Made by a program: the position numbers and the translations under genes. A DNA stretch of 34,594 bases, from NCBI GenBank assembly GCA_964627045.1, contig CAZVIK010000014.1, positions 1 to 34,594 on the forward strand, in the 5' to 3' direction. The notes below the pieces were generated by a model, which made no database searches, was not told where the DNA came from, and saw only the letters and a program-made list of their open reading frames with translations. Source of the stretch: CAZVIK01 sp964627045 (GTDB lineage Bacteria > Acidobacteriota > Terriglobia > Bryobacterales > Bryobacteraceae). Shown in pieces: positions 23,819 through 32,035 of the stretch; the first letter of the stretch is position 1, and each line of letters opens with the position of its first letter.

Positions 23819-23988
23819 CCGCCCTCAAAGGGCTGGGATCCGGCGTCGGTGCATCTGGAAACGAATTTGCCCGCTTGGCAGTTCCATTCCCGGTGAGGCC
23901 CGCGTCAATCTCTCCTACACCGTGATGGCCAGATCACGACCGAAACCCGAGGTCCCTGGTGAGAATCGCTGCGAATCCGTATGAAGCC

Positions 23989-24143
23989 AAAAAAAGTCCC
24001 TCTGTTGCAACCGTAAGGTCGATGGCTGAGTGGAGCACATCCAAAACATCGTCTCCCGCGAGCACGCCGTTCTGTGAGACCGCTCATCCACTCCCCGCCA
24101 GTTGCAGCAGAGGGCAGGTTTAAAGAACTACTCCATCAATTCG
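23989..24143 (-). ncRNA. Candidate small RNA with long rod structure
   Basis: On the minus strand an extended -10 (24158-24150) predicts a start near 24143. The transcript would fold into a rod: outer stem 24114-24101 with 24011-23998 (14 positions, one mismatch), middle stem 24093-24087 with 24034-24028 (7 bp), inner stem 24080-24076 with 24055-24051 (5 bp), with asymmetric internal loops. The outer stem is followed at once by AC and seven T (23995-23989). A rod with a large bubble ending in oligo-U recalls 6S RNA in outline, but no 6S sequence motif is recognised. The single outer mismatch would be a U-G pair if transcribed from the plus strand. Confidence 0.4.
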
Positions 24144-24149
24144 TTTTTG

Positions 24150-24158
24150 ATTGTAGCA
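24150..24158 (-). promoter_or_regulatory. Extended -10 box (TGCTACAAT) upstream of the candidate small RNA
   Basis: Read on the minus strand, TGC followed by TACAAT matches the extended -10 consensus TGnTATAAT except for one base. No clear -35 box lies 17 bases upstream. Support comes from its position ahead of the rod structure and T-tract. Confidence 0.4.
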
Positions 24159-24280
24159 AGTGCCGGACCAGTCTGCGCACCACGGTCCGCGTTGAAAATA
24201 AAAGGGCATTCGGAAGCCGCCCTGGCCAGGCCGGGGACCTGCGGCACGCCCGGTGTGTCGCTGTGACACAATCGAGGCTC

Positions 24281-25636
24281 ATGGGGTTCGTGCGCTTCCT
24301 TCTGGGTGCCGTGCTGGCCGCCGCTACGGCGGACCCGCCCGCTTTCGCACAGACCGAGGAACCCGCCTTCCGGGTTTACACGGATCACCCGCGCCTGTTC
24401 TTGCAGACTCGCCGCCTGCGGCTCCTGGAAAGAGAGAAGGAGCGGCAGTCGATCCGCTGGCGCGAGTTCCAGGCTCTAATGGCGGGGAAGGCCGCCCCGA
24501 GCGAGCCGGGCTTCGCCGCCGCGTTATACGCGCGCGTCTCCGGCGAACCGGCTTCCTGCCGGGAGGCGGTCCGGTGGGCGCTCACTCCGGGCGCGGACCT
24601 GCGTCAGACGGCGCTGGTGTTCGACTGGTGCCAGCCGGAGCTTTCCGGCGAGGAATCCGAGCGCCTGGCCACCGCGCTGGAACGCGGGATTGCGAATTCG
24701 CGACGCCAGCCCGGCGTCGCCGCCGTGCGGGACCGTACACTCGCCGCCATCGCGCTCGCCGGCCACCGGCCCGATGCGCCAGAGCGGGAATTGCGCTCCA
24801 TCGTGCAGGACTGGTGGGGCGGCGAGATCGTCCCGGCGCTCGAGGCGCGCGGCGATCCCATTGCTCCCGGCGACATTCCGGCGCTGATGGAGATCCTGCA
24901 CGCGGTCAAAGACAACCTTGACACCGATCTGCGCGACCCGGTCCGGCCCTGGTTTCACGACTTGCCCACCGCGCGACTGTTCGGCTATCTCCCCGCTCCG
25001 GTACGGACGGCGGAGAACGACTTCTACATTCCCGTGGAGGACGACGACGCCGAGCCCGACCTGCGGGGTGCGGCGCTGGCGCGCGCGGCGGACTTGGCGC
25101 TGGTGGCCTTCGACGCCAACACCCAGCCGGCAGGCTTCCTGCAAGGTTGGCTGATGCGCGACACGCTGTTGATGCGCGGCGCGCTCGGCGCGCCCTACGA
25201 GTTTCTGTGGGCGAATCCCTACCAGCCGGGCCTCAGCTTCCATCACGCCCCGCCCTTCTATCAGGACACGCGCCTGGGCCGGCTCTACGTCCGGTCCACC
25301 TGGGACGACGGCGCGACTTGGCTCGAAGTCCGTGACGGCAAGTTCCGGCAATCGGCCGGCGGCCGGCCGCGCGAGGCCGCCGCGCCGCATCGGGAAACGC
25401 TGGTCCGGATCGGCGGCGTGGGGTTGTACTCCCTATCCGGCGCGGCCACCGTGCGCGCACCGGGCGCGGAGTTGTCTCAAGTGTTCCTCATCGGCCTGCG
25501 CCCCGGGGCGGTGTACGAAATCCGCCTCGGCAGCGGCAAGCCGTCCACGCATACGGCCGACGCCGGGGGCGTGATCGGGTTCGCGCTTGACGAGAGGGAC
25601 GACGTCCAGATCCGCGTTCGCGAGTGGAATCAGTAA
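24281..25636 (+). CDS. Secreted protein of unknown function
   Basis: A 451-residue protein with a signal peptide (VRFLLGAVLAAATADPPAFA). The mature start, VYTDHPRLFLQTRRLRLLERE, resembles the first helix of heparinase II/III-like alginate lyase proteins, and the middle is alpha-helical with aromatic and acidic clusters (PWFHDLP, FYIPVEDDDAEPD), followed by a beta-rich end. The usual catalytic residues of those lyases are not obvious, so a lyase call would be a guess. The start at 24281 is chosen for the signal peptide; the frame is open upstream to 24074 through the structured region. CACAAT at 24267-24272 would give a leaderless or near-leaderless message. Its last seven bases overlap the end of the convergent MBL gene. 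Confidence 0.75.
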   Translation: MGFVRFLLGAVLAAATADPPAFAQTEEPAFRVYTDHPRLFLQTRRLRLLEREKERQSIRWREFQALMAGKAAPSEPGFAAALYARVSGEPASCREAVRWALTPGADLRQTALVFDWCQPELSGEESERLATALERGIANSRRQPGVAAVRDRTLAAIALAGHRPDAPERELRSIVQDWWGGEIVPALEARGDPIAPGDIPALMEILHAVKDNLDTDLRDPVRPWFHDLPTARLFGYLPAPVRTAENDFYIPVEDDDAEPDLRGAALARAADLALVAFDANTQPAGFLQGWLMRDTLLMRGALGAPYEFLWANPYQPGLSFHHAPPFYQDTRLGRLYVRSTWDDGATWLEVRDGKFRQSAGGRPREAAAPHRETLVRIGGVGLYSLSGAATVRAPGAELSQVFLIGLRPGAVYEIRLGSGKPSTHTADAGGVIGFALDERDDVQIRVREWNQ

Positions 25637-26337
25637 TACCAGTCGCGCACGCGAACGTCGATGCCGCTGCCTTCCAGCAACCTCACCAGCGCGGGAACGT
25701 CGGAACCCTTGAAGTGGTACGGGTAAAGAATGCGCGGCATGAAGGAACGCGCGGCTTTGGCGGCTTCTTCGGGCGTCATCGTGTAGGGCTGGTTCATGGG
25801 GAGGAACGCGACGGTGATGTCCTTCAACGCCGCCATCTCCGGAATGGCCTGGGTGTCGCCCGCGATGTAGCAACGCTGCCCGGCGAACGTGATCACGTAC
25901 CCGTTGCCGTCACCCTTAGGATGAAACGCTTGCCCGGGACCGGGCAGATTGTAGGCGGGCACCGCTTCGACACCGGTCGGCCCCACCTGCCGGGAGTCGC
26001 CGTTTTTCATGACGGTCAGTCCTGGAACCGACTTCGCCGCGGCCTCCGGGCCGAGGATGACGGTATCCGGCTTCCGCCGCTTGGCGATGGCAGCGGCGTC
26101 CAGGTGATCGCCGTGCGTATGGGTGATGAGGATCAGGTCAGGTTGCGGGAGCCCGTCGTAACGGTTCGCTCCGACCGGATCGACGTCGATGACCTGCCCG
26201 GCGCTGTCGATCACGAAGCTGGCGTGATTGATGACGATGAGGCGCACCGGGCCGGCACTGGTCATGCCCTCGTCGATGGGCCGCGCCACCTGTGCGAAGG
26301 CGCCGGCGGCCAGCAGAAACACGAGAAGGTATCTCAC
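25630..26337 (-). CDS. Exported MBL-fold metallo-hydrolase
   Basis: A 235-residue protein with a signal peptide (YLLVFLLAAGAFA) and a metallo-beta-lactamase fold of the UlaG/L-ascorbate-6-phosphate lactonase-like type. Metal ligands are in HTHGDH (His73, His75, Asp77, His78), with a further Asp in IAGDT and a final His in YPYHFKG. The export signal is unusual for UlaG-like proteins, which are mostly cytoplasmic, but such forms are common in Acidobacteriota. Substrate unknown. It begins nine bases after the larB stop, so it is likely cotranscribed with larB and the DUF192 gene. Confidence 0.87.
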   Translation of the reverse strand: MRYLLVFLLAAGAFAQVARPIDEGMTSAGPVRLIVINHASFVIDSAGQVIDVDPVGANRYDGLPQPDLILITHTHGDHLDAAAIAKRRKPDTVILGPEAAAKSVPGLTVMKNGDSRQVGPTGVEAVPAYNLPGPGQAFHPKGDGNGYVITFAGQRCYIAGDTQAIPEMAALKDITVAFLPMNQPYTMTPEEAAKAARSFMPRILYPYHFKGSDVPALVRLLEGSGIDVRVRDWYY

Positions 26338-26346
26338 GAAGCGCTC

Positions 26347-27093
26347 CTATTGCTTGTTGATAAGGCTGGCGACGTAACCGGCGCCGAATCCGTTGTCGAT
26401 GTTGACCACCGTAACGTTGCTGGCGCAACTGTTCAGCATGGCCAACAACGCGGCCAGGCCGTGAAAGCTGGCTCCGTAGCCGATGCTGGTGGGCACGGCG
26501 ATCACCGGGCAGCTAACCAGCCCGCCCACGGCGCTCGGCAGAGCACCCTCCATTCCCGCCGCCACCACGACCACCCGGGCTTGCACCAGGCGTTCGCGCG
26601 CGCTCATCAGGCGGTGGATCCCGGCCACACCGACGTCATGAATGGCGTCCACTTCGTTGCCCATGACTTCGGCGGTGATGCGCGCCTCTTCCGCCACGGG
26701 AATATCGCTGGTTCCCGCGCACACCACGGCGATCTTGCCCTTGCCGCGAATCGTGCGATCGCCCCAGACGCGGATGGCGCGGCTGAGCGGGAAGTACTCC
26801 GCTTTTCGGATCTTGCGCTTCACCAGCGCGGCGGTCTTGGGGTCGGCACGCGTGATGAGCACGTTTTTGGCGCCTTCCAGAAGGTGCGACGCGATGGCCA
26901 CAACCTGCTGCGGCGTCTTGCCCTGCGCGAAGATCACCTCGGGCATTCCGTGGCGCAACGCGCGGTGATGGTCCACCTTGGCGAATCCGATGTCTTCAAA
27001 CGGCAGGTGGCGCAGGCGCTCCATGGCCGAATCCACGCCCAGTTTCCCGGCGCGCACTTGCTCCAACAGTTGACGTGCTTGATCGGGGGTCAT
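26347..27093 (-). CDS. larB: LarB, pyridinium-3,5-biscarboxylic acid mononucleotide synthase
   Basis: A 248-residue protein of the LarB family (AIR carboxylase-like C-terminal half). The N-terminal part has the marker FAKVDHHRALRHGMPEVIFAQGKT, and the C-terminal part has CAGTSDIPVAEEA, GVAGIHR, AAGMEGALPSAVGGL, PTSIGYGASF and NIDNGFGAGY. LarB carboxylates nicotinic acid adenine dinucleotide in the first step of nickel-pincer nucleotide cofactor synthesis, used by lactate racemase and related racemases. LarC and LarE are not in the window. It sits 17 bases after the DUF192 gene and nine before the MBL gene on the minus strand. Confidence 0.95.
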   Translation of the reverse strand: MTPDQARQLLEQVRAGKLGVDSAMERLRHLPFEDIGFAKVDHHRALRHGMPEVIFAQGKTPQQVVAIASHLLEGAKNVLITRADPKTAALVKRKIRKAEYFPLSRAIRVWGDRTIRGKGKIAVVCAGTSDIPVAEEARITAEVMGNEVDAIHDVGVAGIHRLMSARERLVQARVVVVAAGMEGALPSAVGGLVSCPVIAVPTSIGYGASFHGLAALLAMLNSCASNVTVVNIDNGFGAGYVASLINKQ

Positions 27094-27110
27094 GATCTAG
27101 TTCGAGGATA

Positions 27111-27545
27111 TCAGAAGCTGATTAGGGCCCCCGGTTGAAGCCCGTACTTCCGCGCCATGCCGCCGGCCAGTTCCAGGACATATTGCGCGTCATGGTTGCC
27201 GCCGTAGGTGGGGCAGGTGGACGACTCGCCGGTGCACGGCGGCGTTTCGGCCGAGATCTCCACAATCCGCTTCGAGGAGTCCAGCCAGATGATATCGAGC
27301 GGGATGCGGCACTGGAACATCCAGTACGGGTAGCGGCCCGGCGCCGTATGGACAAACAGCATGCCGCGGTCCGGGGCCAGTGATTCGCGGAACATCATGC
27401 CGCGCATAAGGTCCTGCGCCCGCGTCAACACAACGGCGCCGATCTCATGCCATCCCGCCAGCCGCACCGGAGTGAGTCCGGGCTCCAGGGTGGGCTTCTT
27501 CCCGCAGCCGCCTAGCAGAATCCCGGTCAGAATCGCCACCCGCAT
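27111..27545 (-). CDS. DUF192 family lipoprotein
   Basis: A 144-residue protein with a lipoprotein signal: a hydrophobic stretch ending in LLGGC, with Cys14 as the lipidation site. The body is a DUF192 domain: LTRAQDLMRGMMFRESLAPDRGMLFV, YPYWMFQCRIPLDIIWLD, then VLELAGGMARKYGLQPG. DUF192 proteins are small barrel-like proteins of unsettled role found in bacteria and archaea. The start at 27545 is favoured by AGGAG about eight bases upstream; an ATG five codons earlier (27560) is possible. It is the first gene of the DUF192-larB-MBL run and diverges from mqnP across 70 bases. Confidence 0.85.
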   Translation of the reverse strand: MRVAILTGILLGGCGKKPTLEPGLTPVRLAGWHEIGAVVLTRAQDLMRGMMFRESLAPDRGMLFVHTAPGRYPYWMFQCRIPLDIIWLDSSKRIVEISAETPPCTGESSTCPTYGGNHDAQYVLELAGGMARKYGLQPGALISF

Positions 27546-27615
27546 TCCCGCTCCTCGCATACTCTCAGCATACGGGATGGCCGCTAGAATGGAAGGAAGC
27601 CCGCCCGGGCGCCGC

Positions 27616-28509
27616 ATGGCCAACAGGTTTCTGAAAAAGATCCGCCTCACGCTGGAGATGATCCGCTTCGAGCACTCCATCTTTGCGCTTCCTTTCGCAT
27701 TGACCGGAGCGCTGCTGGCGATCCGGGAGGACGGTTTCTCCACACGCGGGCTGGCCTGGAAACTGGCGTGGATTCTGGTGGCGATGGTGGCGGCGCGTTC
27801 GGCGGCCATGGCCTTCAACCGGCTGCTGGACGCCGGGATTGATGCGCGCAACCCGCGCACGCGGAGCCGCCATTTACCGGCCGGCCTCCTTACGCGCGGC
27901 TTCGCCTGGGGCTTCACCGCCGCGGCGTCGCTGGTGTTCCTGCTCGCCGCGCGCGCTCTGAATCCTTTGTGTTTCCGGCTGGCGCCGCTGGCCTTGGCCG
28001 TGGTCTTCTTCTACTCGTTCACCAAACGGTTCACCACGTTTTCGCACCTGGTGTTGGGATTCTCGCTAGGTATCGCGCCGGCCGCCGCATGGATCGCCAT
28101 CCGCGGCTCGCTCGACCCGCGCATTCTTTGGCTCACCCTAGCGGTGACGCTCTGGACCGCCGGTTTCGACATCATCTACGCCTGCCCGGACTACGAATTT
28201 GACACCACCGAGGGCCTGTTCAGTCTGCCGCGGAAGTTCGGCATCGCGGGCGCGCTGTGGATTTCGCGCGCCTTCCACCTCGGCATGGTGCTCTCGCTGG
28301 CGGTGCTGTTGCACGCGTTCCGCCTCGGCCCGCTGGGCGTCGCCGGAGTGGCGTTGGTCGCCGCGCTCCTGATTTACGAACAGAGCCTGGTGAAGCCGCA
28401 CGATTTGTCGCGCGTAAACGCGGCGTTTTTTGCACTGAACGGTTACGTCAGCGTGCTATTCTTCTTGTTCTGGGCCGCTGATATTCTCTTCCTTCGTTCC
28501 GGAACCTAA
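27616..28509 (+). CDS. mqnP: UbiA-type prenyltransferase, probably MqnP of menaquinone synthesis
   Basis: A 297-residue membrane protein of the UbiA family with about eight to nine hydrophobic segments. The two Asp-rich motifs are NRLLDAGIDARNPRT and the later CPDYEFDTTEGLFSLP, which bind magnesium-prenyl diphosphate. The N-terminal pattern LTLEMIRFEHSIFALPFA is typical of MqnP, the 6-hydroxynaphthoate prenyltransferase (4-hydroxybenzoate polyprenyltransferase-like) of the futalosine pathway, and mqnE starts two bases after its stop. The start at 27616 is chosen by family match; the frame is open upstream and an ATG at 27589 overlaps a TAGAAT box (27585-27590) that may be the -10 element. Confidence 0.85.
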   Translation: MANRFLKKIRLTLEMIRFEHSIFALPFALTGALLAIREDGFSTRGLAWKLAWILVAMVAARSAAMAFNRLLDAGIDARNPRTRSRHLPAGLLTRGFAWGFTAAASLVFLLAARALNPLCFRLAPLALAVVFFYSFTKRFTTFSHLVLGFSLGIAPAAAWIAIRGSLDPRILWLTLAVTLWTAGFDIIYACPDYEFDTTEGLFSLPRKFGIAGALWISRAFHLGMVLSLAVLLHAFRLGPLGVAGVALVAALLIYEQSLVKPHDLSRVNAAFFALNGYVSVLFFLFWAADILFLRSGT

Positions 28510-28511
28510 AG

Positions 28512-29630
28512 ATGCAGGCGACTTTCGAGGACACGCGTCTGGAAGCCCTCCGCGCCAAAGTGGAGGCCGGCGAGCGCCTGTCGTTCGATGACGGCCTGCG
28601 GCTCTTTGAGACTCCCGACCTGCTGGCCGTCGGATACATGGCGAATCTGGTCCGCGAGCGGCGGCACGGGAACGTCACCTACTTCAACGTCAACCGCCAC
28701 ATCAACCCCACCGACGTGTGCGTCGCCAGTTGCCGCCTGTGCGCCTATGGAAAGAAGGTCAAAGACCCCCGCGCCTACACCATGACGCACGAGCAGGCCT
28801 GGGCCACCGCCGCCAGCGGCTGGTCGGAGGCCGTGACGGAATTCCACGTCGTCGGCGGCTTGCACCCAACGCTCACGCTCGACTGGTATTGCGAGCTGTT
28901 TCGCGGCCTGAAACAGCGCTTCCCGAAGGTCCACCTGAAGGCGCTGACCATGGTGGAGGTGGGTTACCTCGCCAAACGCAGCGGCCTCACCACGCGCGAG
29001 GTCTTGCAGCGCATCAAAGAAGCAGGCGTCGATTCGCTGCCCGGCGGGGGAGCGGAGATCTTCGCCGAACGCGTGCGCCGCGTCATCTGCGATCACAAGA
29101 TCGACGGCGGCGACTGGCTGCGCATCGCGCGCGAGGCCCATCAACTCGGGCTGCCCTCCAATTGCACCATGCTATACGGGCACGTCGAAAACGACGAGGA
29201 CCGGGTGGACCACCTCCTGAAGCTGCGCGAGCTTCAGGACGAAACCGGCGGCTTCCAGGCCTTCATCCCGCTGGCGTTTCACCCCGAGAACACCGCGCTG
29301 GCCCACATTCCTCCCGCAACCGGTTTCACCGACCTGAAGAACATCGCGGTGGCGCGCCTGCTGCTGGACAACATTCCGCACATCAAGGCCTATTGGGTGA
29401 TGCTGACGCCGCGCCTCGCGCAGGTGGCGCAGCGCTTCGGCGCCGACGACATGGACGGAACGCTCGCCGACGAGAAGATTTACCACGACGCGGGCGCCAC
29501 CACCAGCCGGTCGCTCACACGCGCCGATCTGCTGAGGCTGATTCGCGAGGCCGGCCGCGAGCCGGTCGAACGCGACACCCTGTATCGCCCCGTCACGCGC
29601 ACCGGCGGCGCACTCTCCGTGCTGGCATAG
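28512..29630 (+). CDS. mqnE: Aminofutalosine synthase MqnE (radical SAM)
   Basis: A 372-residue radical SAM enzyme. The 4Fe-4S ligands are Cys70, Cys74 and Cys77 in CVASCRLC. Further family marks are YFNVNRHINPTDVC, FHVVGGLHP, LTMVEVGYLAKRSG, LPGGGAEIFAERVR and FHPENT. MqnE couples 3-(1-carboxyvinyloxy)benzoate to SAM to make aminofutalosine, an early step of the alternative menaquinone pathway. It follows mqnP by two bases, which supports both calls. Other mqn genes (mqnA, mqnB, mqnC, mqnD) are outside the window. No ribosome-binding site is visible, so it may be translated by coupling to mqnP. Confidence 0.95.
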   Translation: MQATFEDTRLEALRAKVEAGERLSFDDGLRLFETPDLLAVGYMANLVRERRHGNVTYFNVNRHINPTDVCVASCRLCAYGKKVKDPRAYTMTHEQAWATAASGWSEAVTEFHVVGGLHPTLTLDWYCELFRGLKQRFPKVHLKALTMVEVGYLAKRSGLTTREVLQRIKEAGVDSLPGGGAEIFAERVRRVICDHKIDGGDWLRIAREAHQLGLPSNCTMLYGHVENDEDRVDHLLKLRELQDETGGFQAFIPLAFHPENTALAHIPPATGFTDLKNIAVARLLLDNIPHIKAYWVMLTPRLAQVAQRFGADDMDGTLADEKIYHDAGATTSRSLTRADLLRLIREAGREPVERDTLYRPVTRTGGALSVLA

Positions 29631-29709
29631 CCGCGCGCCGCGGATCGCATCGCTGGACCCACCGGTCCCCGCGTTGCAGTACCCTACCATCAGACAGGAC
29701 AAGAGAATC

Positions 29710-30069
29710 ATGACGCCACTCGAAGAAATCGCCCACAAAAGAAAGCTGGCGCACACGCGGCTGAATCGCCTGAAATCGAAGGTCTACGGCGCATTTCTGG
29801 AGATGGAAAAGGCGGCATATGCCGATGGCGCGCTCACCAGGAAGCAAAAGGAACTGATTGCCACCGGCATCTCCGTCGTGACCGATTGCGAGTCGTGCAT
29901 GCAGTGGCACATCGAGCAGGCCGCGGCGGCGGGCGCGACGCTCGACGAAGTCCTGGAGGCCGTCGAAGTCGCCATCGAGATGGGCGGCGGCCGCGCCACC
30001 GTGCCCGCGCGCTTCGCGCTCGACGTGATGGCGGACGTCTTCCCCGAATTCGCCGCCAGGACCAAATAG
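29710..30069 (+). CDS. Carboxymuconolactone decarboxylase/AhpD-like protein
   Basis: A 119-residue helical protein with the AhpD-type motif CESCMQWH (Cys60, Cys63, His67), the usual CxxCxxxH redox site. AhpD-like members act as peroxidase partners; others without peroxidase activity are decarboxylases. The start at 29710 (MTPLEEIAHKRK) is preferred over a TTG at 29674. It follows mqnE by 79 bases on the same strand and ends six bases before the convergent asnB gene. The gap after mqnE has a TACCAT-like box, so it may be separately transcribed. Role unknown. Confidence 0.88.
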   Translation: MTPLEEIAHKRKLAHTRLNRLKSKVYGAFLEMEKAAYADGALTRKQKELIATGISVVTDCESCMQWHIEQAAAAGATLDEVLEAVEVAIEMGGGRATVPARFALDVMADVFPEFAARTK

Positions 30070-30075
30070 GAGCCG

Positions 30076-31998
30076 TCAGCCGGCCTCGACCGGCCGCTCC
30101 CGCTTGCCCGCCCCGAAGAACACGCCGCCCCAGAGTTCCAAGTTCACCAGGCGCCACAACCGGTCGGTGGCGTCCTCGCGGCCCGCGCGGTGGCGTTCGA
30201 TCAGTCCGGCGATCTCCTTCTGATCGAGATAGGCGCCCACGAACGCATCCCGCGCCAGCAGGCTGCCCCACAGCGGATCGCTCGCCGCCTCGCCAAACCA
30301 CGTGCGCACAGGCGTAGGGAAGCCCATCTTGGTGCGGTAGATGATGCCGTGCGGCAGCAGGTCCGCCGCCGCGCGCTTAAGCACGTGCTTCTGGTCCACT
30401 CCGCGGATTTTCATGCGGTCCGGCAGCGACATGGCCAGCGCCAGGAACCGGTGGTCGAGGAACGGTACCCGGCTCTCGATGGAGGTGGCCATGCTCATCC
30501 GGTCCTGCTTCATGAGCAACTCCAGGAGATAGGTCTTCTGGTCGGCATAGAGCATGCGCGACAGCGCGGGAGCCTGGGGACGGCGATTCCAGTAGCCGAG
30601 GTAACTCGCATAGGCGCGGTCCGGTGCGGCGGCCAGCAGCCGGGACTGTTCCTGGCGTCCGAACGCCCCGTAGAAGTTGTCGAGGAACAGCGACTCCACG
30701 CCGCCGTCGCGGCCCAGGAACGTGTGTCCCAGTTTCCGGCGCAGCGAGGCGTTTAACAGCGAAGTGCCTTCGATCCAACGGCGCACGCCGCCGCGCCACG
30801 CGGCCGGCAGCGCTCCGTACACGCGGTTGGCGCGCAGGTTCCACAGCGTCCAGCGGTAGCGATCGTAGCCCGCGAACAACTCGTCGCCGCCTTCGCCGGT
30901 GAGGACTACCTTCACGTGCTCGGCCGCCAGTTTCGAGACAAAATAGAGCGAAACGCTGGAGGGCCAGGTGATCGGCTCGTCTTCATGCCAGATGAGGCGC
31001 GGCAGGGCCTCGAAGAAGGCGTCGCGCGTGAGGACGACCTCGCGGTGCTCGGTACCCAGCGCGCGGGCCACTTCGGCGGCGTAGCTTAGCTCGCTGTAGT
31101 GCGCCTCCGGGTAACCCACACTGAAAGTCTTCACGGGTCCGGGCACCATGCGGCAAACCAGCGCCGTGATCGCGCTGGAATCCAGGCCCCCGCTCAGGAA
31201 TGTGCCGAGCGGAACGTCGGACATCAGGCGCAGCCGCACGGTCTCTTCCAGCCCGCGGCGGACGTCGGCGACATACTCCTCGTCGCTGCGGTCGGCGTCC
31301 GGTTGCGGGCACGGCACGTCCCAATAGCACCGGGGCGCCGTGAGCGCGAGCCCGTCATCCTGGACGGTGAGCGTAAGGTAGTGCCCCGGCATCATCTGCC
31401 GTATGCCGCGAAACATGGTTCGCTCTTCGCTAACGTAGCCGAAGCACAGATACTCCGGCAGCACGTCCGGCTCCGGCTCCGCCGCGATCCGCGGGTGTTC
31501 GAGCAGCGCCTTGATTTCCGAGGCGAACGCAAACAGGCGGCCGTCCCAGTGGTAATAGAAAGGCTTGATGCCCAACCGGTCGCGCGCGGCGAACAGCGTG
31601 CGGCGCCGCGCATCCCAGATGACGAACGAGAACATGCCGCGGAACCGTTCGAGCATCGCCGGGCCGAATTCCTCGTAGGCGTGCAGCAGGGCCTCGGTGT
31701 CGGATCGCGTGGCGAAGCGATGTCCGGCGCGCTCTAGTTCCGGCCGGACCTCGGCATGGTTGAAGACCTCGCCGTTGTACGCGATCCAGACGCTGCCGTC
31801 TTCGTTCGACATCGGCTGGTGGCCGCCGGCCACGTCCACGATGCTGAGGCGGCGGTGCCCCAGGTGTGCGCCTGCCGGGTCGATGTAGAATCCCGAATCG
31901 TCGGGCCCGCGGTGCCGGATGATGCTGGTCATCCGATCCAGGATGCCGCGAGATTCCGGCCCGGTCCCCTGGGTGACGAAACCGGCGATGCCGCACAT
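30076..31998 (-). CDS. asnB: Asparagine synthase-type amidotransferase (AsnB family)
   Basis: A 640-residue enzyme. The N-terminal glutaminase has the Cys2 nucleophile (MCGIAGF), RHRGPDDSG and AYNGEVFNH. The C-terminal ATP-pyrophosphatase domain has the P-loop FLSGGLDSS and GEGGDELFAGYDRYRW. It transfers glutamine-derived ammonia to an activated carboxylate; asparagine synthesis is the default reaction. Length and neighbours (glycosyltransferases, ACP) also fit the amidotransferases found in exosortase-linked exopolysaccharide loci. The true start is at 31998, since Met-Cys must be processed to expose Cys; the frame extends further upstream only as a shadow. TACACT at 32007-32012 (minus strand) and GGAG just before the ATG support the start. 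Confidence 0.92.
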   Translation of the reverse strand: MCGIAGFVTQGTGPESRGILDRMTSIIRHRGPDDSGFYIDPAGAHLGHRRLSIVDVAGGHQPMSNEDGSVWIAYNGEVFNHAEVRPELERAGHRFATRSDTEALLHAYEEFGPAMLERFRGMFSFVIWDARRRTLFAARDRLGIKPFYYHWDGRLFAFASEIKALLEHPRIAAEPEPDVLPEYLCFGYVSEERTMFRGIRQMMPGHYLTLTVQDDGLALTAPRCYWDVPCPQPDADRSDEEYVADVRRGLEETVRLRLMSDVPLGTFLSGGLDSSAITALVCRMVPGPVKTFSVGYPEAHYSELSYAAEVARALGTEHREVVLTRDAFFEALPRLIWHEDEPITWPSSVSLYFVSKLAAEHVKVVLTGEGGDELFAGYDRYRWTLWNLRANRVYGALPAAWRGGVRRWIEGTSLLNASLRRKLGHTFLGRDGGVESLFLDNFYGAFGRQEQSRLLAAAPDRAYASYLGYWNRRPQAPALSRMLYADQKTYLLELLMKQDRMSMATSIESRVPFLDHRFLALAMSLPDRMKIRGVDQKHVLKRAAADLLPHGIIYRTKMGFPTPVRTWFGEAASDPLWGSLLARDAFVGAYLDQKEIAGLIERHRAGREDATDRLWRLVNLELWGGVFFGAGKRERPVEAG

Positions 31999-32035
31999 AG
32001 TCTCCAGTGTAGCGGCCGGGACGATAATAATACAG

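Larger units (their letters stand above)
23685..24280. other. Gene-free, structure-rich region of about 600 bases
   Basis: No protein gene is supported. The stretch has many self-complementary segments: a 20-bp hairpin at 23771-23818, GCCCT-CAA-AGGGC at 23821-23833, TGGAA...TTCCA around TGCC...GGCA at 23856-23886, CGTGAT...ATCACG at 23921-23938 and a long nested rod at 23998-24114. T-tracts follow two of these on the minus strand, and an extended -10 box lies at 24150-24158 in the same direction. I could not match it to RNase P RNA, tmRNA or SRP RNA by their conserved motifs. Confidence 0.6.

Noticed and set aside
23989..24143. Assigning the rod structure as 6S RNA, tmRNA or RNase P RNA
   Set aside because: Conserved sequence motifs of tmRNA and RNase P RNA are absent, and the 6S resemblance is only in shape, so a named call is not justified.
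24074..24280. N-terminal extension of the unknown secreted protein
   Set aside because: A signal peptide begins at 24281, and the upstream part covers the structured non-coding region.
25624..27138. 504-residue plus-strand frame over the MBL and larB genes
   Set aside because: Histidine/aspartate-rich antisense shadow; real genes are on the minus strand.
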